DNA of 64,000 nucleotides, taken from NCBI GenBank assembly GCA_963676655.2, contig CAXXKX010000002.1, positions 1,240,001 through 1,304,000 of the forward strand. Reading direction: 5' to 3'. The notes beneath the pieces are model-generated. The model saw only the letters and a program-made list of their open reading frames with translations. It was not told the origin of the DNA and did no database searches. This document shows positions 62,301-64,000 of the stretch, piece after piece. The stretch's first letter is position 1. The number at the start of each line of letters is the position of its first letter. The position numbers and the translations under genes were made by a program. Origin of the DNA: G963676655 sp963676655 (GTDB lineage: Bacteria; Verrucomicrobiota; Lentisphaeria; Victivallales; Victivallaceae).

Positions 62301-63461
62301 AAAAATGATGTCCAGGTTGATATACCTCGTATGTGGATGGTATATGCAGAAGAAGGAGGTAGTCCCAGCGGGTGGCAGACGGCTCTTCAATGGTTGATAA
62401 GACGCTACAATGCTCAACAGCAATGGGCGGTGCCACAGCCTTATCCGACCGCTATCTACAGTAATAATTGCAGTGAGACGGACAAAAGCAATGCCATTAG
62501 CTCCGCTTATACTTTGAGCTTCAAAATTTTCAAACATGCCTTGGGCGAGGCCGCGCTTGAGACCCTCGATGGATTGTCGAGTTTAGCTCTCTATGCCCAA
62601 ATTGCCAATGCTGGTCTCGAGGCCAAGATTTGGAGTCCTCTCGGCTATACTCAAGGCATTACCGATCCAGTGGCGGCACAACATCCGGACTGGCTGCTGA
62701 AATGCAAAGACCAGTCGGTATTCAAGTGGTTTGGCTTTTATCCTGTTTTCGATCTTTATAATACCGATTTCCGAACACACTGGCAAAGCATCTGCAGCAA
62801 CGCCATAAATGGAAACCTCAAACATCTTTATATTGATATGGGAGGATCAATGACAGGGGCAATAAATTATGCCCAGACCGATACAGTGCCCCAACTTCAG
62901 GGATTGATAGAGGTGTTCAGATATTTGAAGGATAGAAACTGTTCGGTTGCAGTTGAAGGTCAAAATCCACTGGCGGTGAACGAATTCTGGTATCGCATGA
63001 ATTTGTATGCGAATAATACTGGCGCCGAATATGCATTTACAGGTTCAAGTATTGCCTGTTTCCAAAATACTGAAGGTAGTTATGCCATGGATTACTTCCG
63101 GCTTGGAATGAACAACGCATTCGTTACTATCAATACAGCCCCTTACTCACTTAATTTCGAAACAATTCCCAATGAGATGGCGATGCTAGAAGAAATTGGT
63201 CGTTTGAATCCATTGTTTAAAGAAGCAATCAGTCTTGTTAATCCTCCATTTGTGCAACAAACCTCTTTTGGTACGATCTGGACCGGAACAAATGGTGCTG
63301 CTCTTTTCTTCTGGCATCCGGTCGCAAGCTTAAACTTGACGCTTCCTGCTGGTTGGAGGATTTATAAGGCGGAAGACAAGGATGGTAACTCTATAACATT
63401 TACCAACAATACTGCAACGGATATTCCACATAAGTCGGTTATTTTAATTTGTAACAATTAA
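59307..63461 (+). CDS. Paralog of the large secreted protein, with triplicated N-terminal module
   Basis: 1384 residues, signal peptide ending VKA/GT (about residue 26), ribosome site AGGAGAG. Three copies of the 153-residue module found once in the paralog occupy about 28-180, 181-333 and 334-486 (each beginning YRIEAEDMPSL-like). Then the same order: LLFHGNRPWVAQETG, GGTLIVTDQSPSS, GKIIYVNTDW, AWRMACYGSPRGF, LGYTQGITDPVAAQHPDWLL, PVFDLYNTDF, HLYIDMGG (Asp1177) and VEGQNPLAV (Glu1217). The Asp-Glu distance of 40 residues is identical in both paralogs. Extra modules suggest tighter binding to an insoluble glycan. Extracellular; reaction not known. Confidence 0.8.
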   Translation: MSYLQKLVLPGFFIALSWFTPVTVKAGTYRIEAEDMPSLEDWTISTSSDASQGQYLFSNIAGAANKIKATFDLPESGTYYLWCRALSYSQGYRTNTIEINGTIDGTVFGDEVDGNGNSHWVCTAGSAYELRQYANVLAVTPNSAYSRWDVIILTTDSNFVMPNTRAELEQITQIVPKKFGIYRIEAEDMPSLEDWTISTSSDASQGQYLLSNIAGAANKIKAAFDLPESGTYYLWCRALSYNQGYRTNTIRLNDTTDSTVFGDEIDGNSSAHWVCTAGSSYTLEKYDNSLAVTPNSSYSRWDVIILTTDSNFEMPNTQAELEQIQKLMPRKINTYRVEVEDFPLQASWQLSYDVLASQGQHLFSSVSGETNKINTVLNLPEAGDYYLWVRTLSFNQGYRTSSLVINGTTEQIEFGDVVDGVGSAHWVSQEGQGIYTLENFDNTLEIIPNSLYSRIDVIIFTTDKYYEYPDNRDDLEKIPKLIPALSSQQIQTVGRENLPVLLFHGNRPWVAQETGALLRSSGLDVKVIDGKELDGLSGAPIRDHLADPVEPEPADGITPAFSSLNNYRAVVVSGITEDNLNVFYTSLRLDALYRYINSGGTLIVTDQSPSSLDSMLPVTFNGNNTYDPDNYHCHTDNTSYLGCLPVEWPYFAGSRNITAKSNTETLVTTDVPMAHTVAGSIGNGKIIYVNTDWDRLGVYKQFRYWAYFAPFIGRLIAYGNGTSAESIKVPTYRFEQPTVTALGNVSMTIQAPYFDEPDITTTATVTDNTETLDITFVNGTSVSFDKTSCNLDISIPKSGGSYDLQLLPLTLLTNKTYTAYDDGTSEGSGTTAVYTDIEAVYTYSGYTNSTGGGITINLNGIAGYFSDDTFNLSLDIRPKTIVINNTTYSGLGWAASVSNLSGDLEAAKWHSRTDAGSKSAWRMACYGSPRGFAIIPFNITNDSSSWSYFGSGQPFDYLADDNGTLLQFVDTPANITTQQKRESGNTYVELSSINFVGRKNDVQVDIPRMWMVYAEEGGSPSGWQTALQWLIRRYNAQQQWAVPQPYPTAIYSNNCSETDKSNAISSAYTLSFKIFKHALGEAALETLDGLSSLALYAQIANAGLEAKIWSPLGYTQGITDPVAAQHPDWLLKCKDQSVFKWFGFYPVFDLYNTDFRTHWQSICSNAINGNLKHLYIDMGGSMTGAINYAQTDTVPQLQGLIEVFRYLKDRNCSVAVEGQNPLAVNEFWYRMNLYANNTGAEYAFTGSSIACFQNTEGSYAMDYFRLGMNNAFVTINTAPYSLNFETIPNEMAMLEEIGRLNPLFKEAISLVNPPFVQQTSFGTIWTGTNGAALFFWHPVASLNLTLPAGWRIYKAEDKDGNSITFTNNTATDIPHKSVILICNN
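59391..60767 (+). repeat. Three in-frame 459-bp repeats inside the large secreted protein gene
   Basis: Units start at 59391, 59850 and 60309, exactly 459 bp apart. Units 1 and 2 are nearly identical in DNA over their first ~170 bp (TACCGTATTGAAGCGGAGGA), pointing to a recent duplication; unit 3 is diverged. Confidence 0.95.
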
Positions 63462-63938
63462 GATCATTCAAAAAAATATGTGGTGCAGTCATTGAAAAAT
63501 GTGGGCACCATGCATCTGGGCTTACTTTTTAGACTGACTTTAGAGCTGATTTCAGAGATATTTGATGAATATGAAGGTAAAAATATTAGTATTGATGAGT
63601 TAATAGTTTTCATGAATCCGTGGAAAAATCAGATGGAAATTGAAGTGAAACTTTTATGAGTTGTTGAGTTGATTTTATTAAGGTTGTGACATGTTTTATA
63701 TAATCAACTTAACCTAACAGATAAGGATACAACGAAGTAACGAAGAAATCAATAGCTTGGGCAGAATTAATTTAATCGGACCTTTGCTCAATGCTCTGGA
63801 AAGTTTGAAAGAAATGAATGACATGCGAACGATAAAAGTCAAAGGGAAAAAACGAATCCCGGCAATAGAAAATAATCGTTAAGATCAAGTCTTCAGGCTG
63901 ATTTTTTAGCTATAAAATTTAAAATGAAAGGAATCAAA
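63462..63938. other. Intergenic with two possible gene remnants
   Basis: Two open stretches lie here: 63480-63659 (includes MHLGLLFRLTLELISEIF; ATG at 63510, no ribosome site) and 63718-63882 (SNEEINSLGRINLIGPLLN, no start codon). Both read like protein-coding sequence without proper starts and may be decayed genes. No family recognised. Confidence 0.3.
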
Positions 63939-64000
63939 ATGTTTAAAGTCGGTATTATCGGATGCGGCGGCATCGGCATGGCTCACGCGAGAAGCTGGAG
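63939..64000 (+). CDS. Gfo/Idh/MocA family oxidoreductase, N-terminus (3' partial)
   Basis: ATG 63939 has AAAGGAATC upstream. The twenty visible residues (MFKVGIIGCGGIGMAHARSW) form the first strand and the GxGGIG nucleotide loop typical of Gfo/Idh/MocA dehydrogenases. Continues past the window. Confidence 0.8.
   Translation, partial: MFKVGIIGCGGIGMAHARSW

Overview
The window reads as chromosome of a Lentisphaerota bacterium (Victivallis/Lentisphaera-like). The reasons are pseudopilins with the TLIELLVVIAIIAILA segment and an H-x9/10-DG tail, many sulfatases, PL8 and heparinase II/III lyases, GntR/LacI hybrid regulators, and no SusC/SusD pair. No rRNA, tRNA, CRISPR array, phage or intact insertion sequence was found.

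Layout. 1-2944: the end of a membrane Ser/Thr kinase with a CsgG/LpoB-like outer domain, then a small secreted lysine-rich protein. 3017-19321 (+): two paralogous GntR/LacI regulators, each with a consensus promoter, a pseudopilin, a lipoprotein sulfatase, two divergent PL8 lyases, two more sulfatases and a GH35 beta-galactosidase. This is best read as a locus for sulfated glycosaminoglycan-like polymers. 20022-29612: an ABM monooxygenase, then a minus-strand run (SDR, iorA, iorB, paaK-like ligase, ACT protein, amidohydrolase, esterase) for aryl-pyruvate/aryl-acid metabolism, then a Gfo/Idh oxidoreductase and a DegT aminotransferase. 30698-38241: a heparinase II/III-type lyase divergent from a LacI regulator across a promoter pair with an inverted repeat, then a pseudopilin, an SSS symporter and a sulfatase.

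38399-45634 (-) is an AT-rich accessory block of small unrecognised proteins, two paralogous lipoproteins, an alpha/beta hydrolase lipoprotein and a DUF3604/PHP protein. Copies of a dispersed repeat separate the gene units; another copy lies at 30530. 45999-54951 is a second sugar cluster (AraC, GH127, sulfatase, YhcH, DUF6786-like protein, LacI, TIM-barrel isomerase). 55151-63461 holds a pseudopilin translationally coupled to a secreted 1084-residue protein, followed by its 1384-residue paralog with a triplicated N-terminal module. Both look like an undescribed TIM-barrel glycosidase type. The window ends in the start of a Gfo/Idh/MocA gene.

A recurring plan is sensor-regulator, then pseudopilin, then secreted polysaccharide enzymes. 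It occurs fully at 3.0-14.1 kb, partly at 33.0-38.2 kb, and as pseudopilin plus enzyme at 55.1-63.5 kb. The pseudopilins may be surface components of degradation loci; this is inference. All calls come from reading the sequence without database searches.
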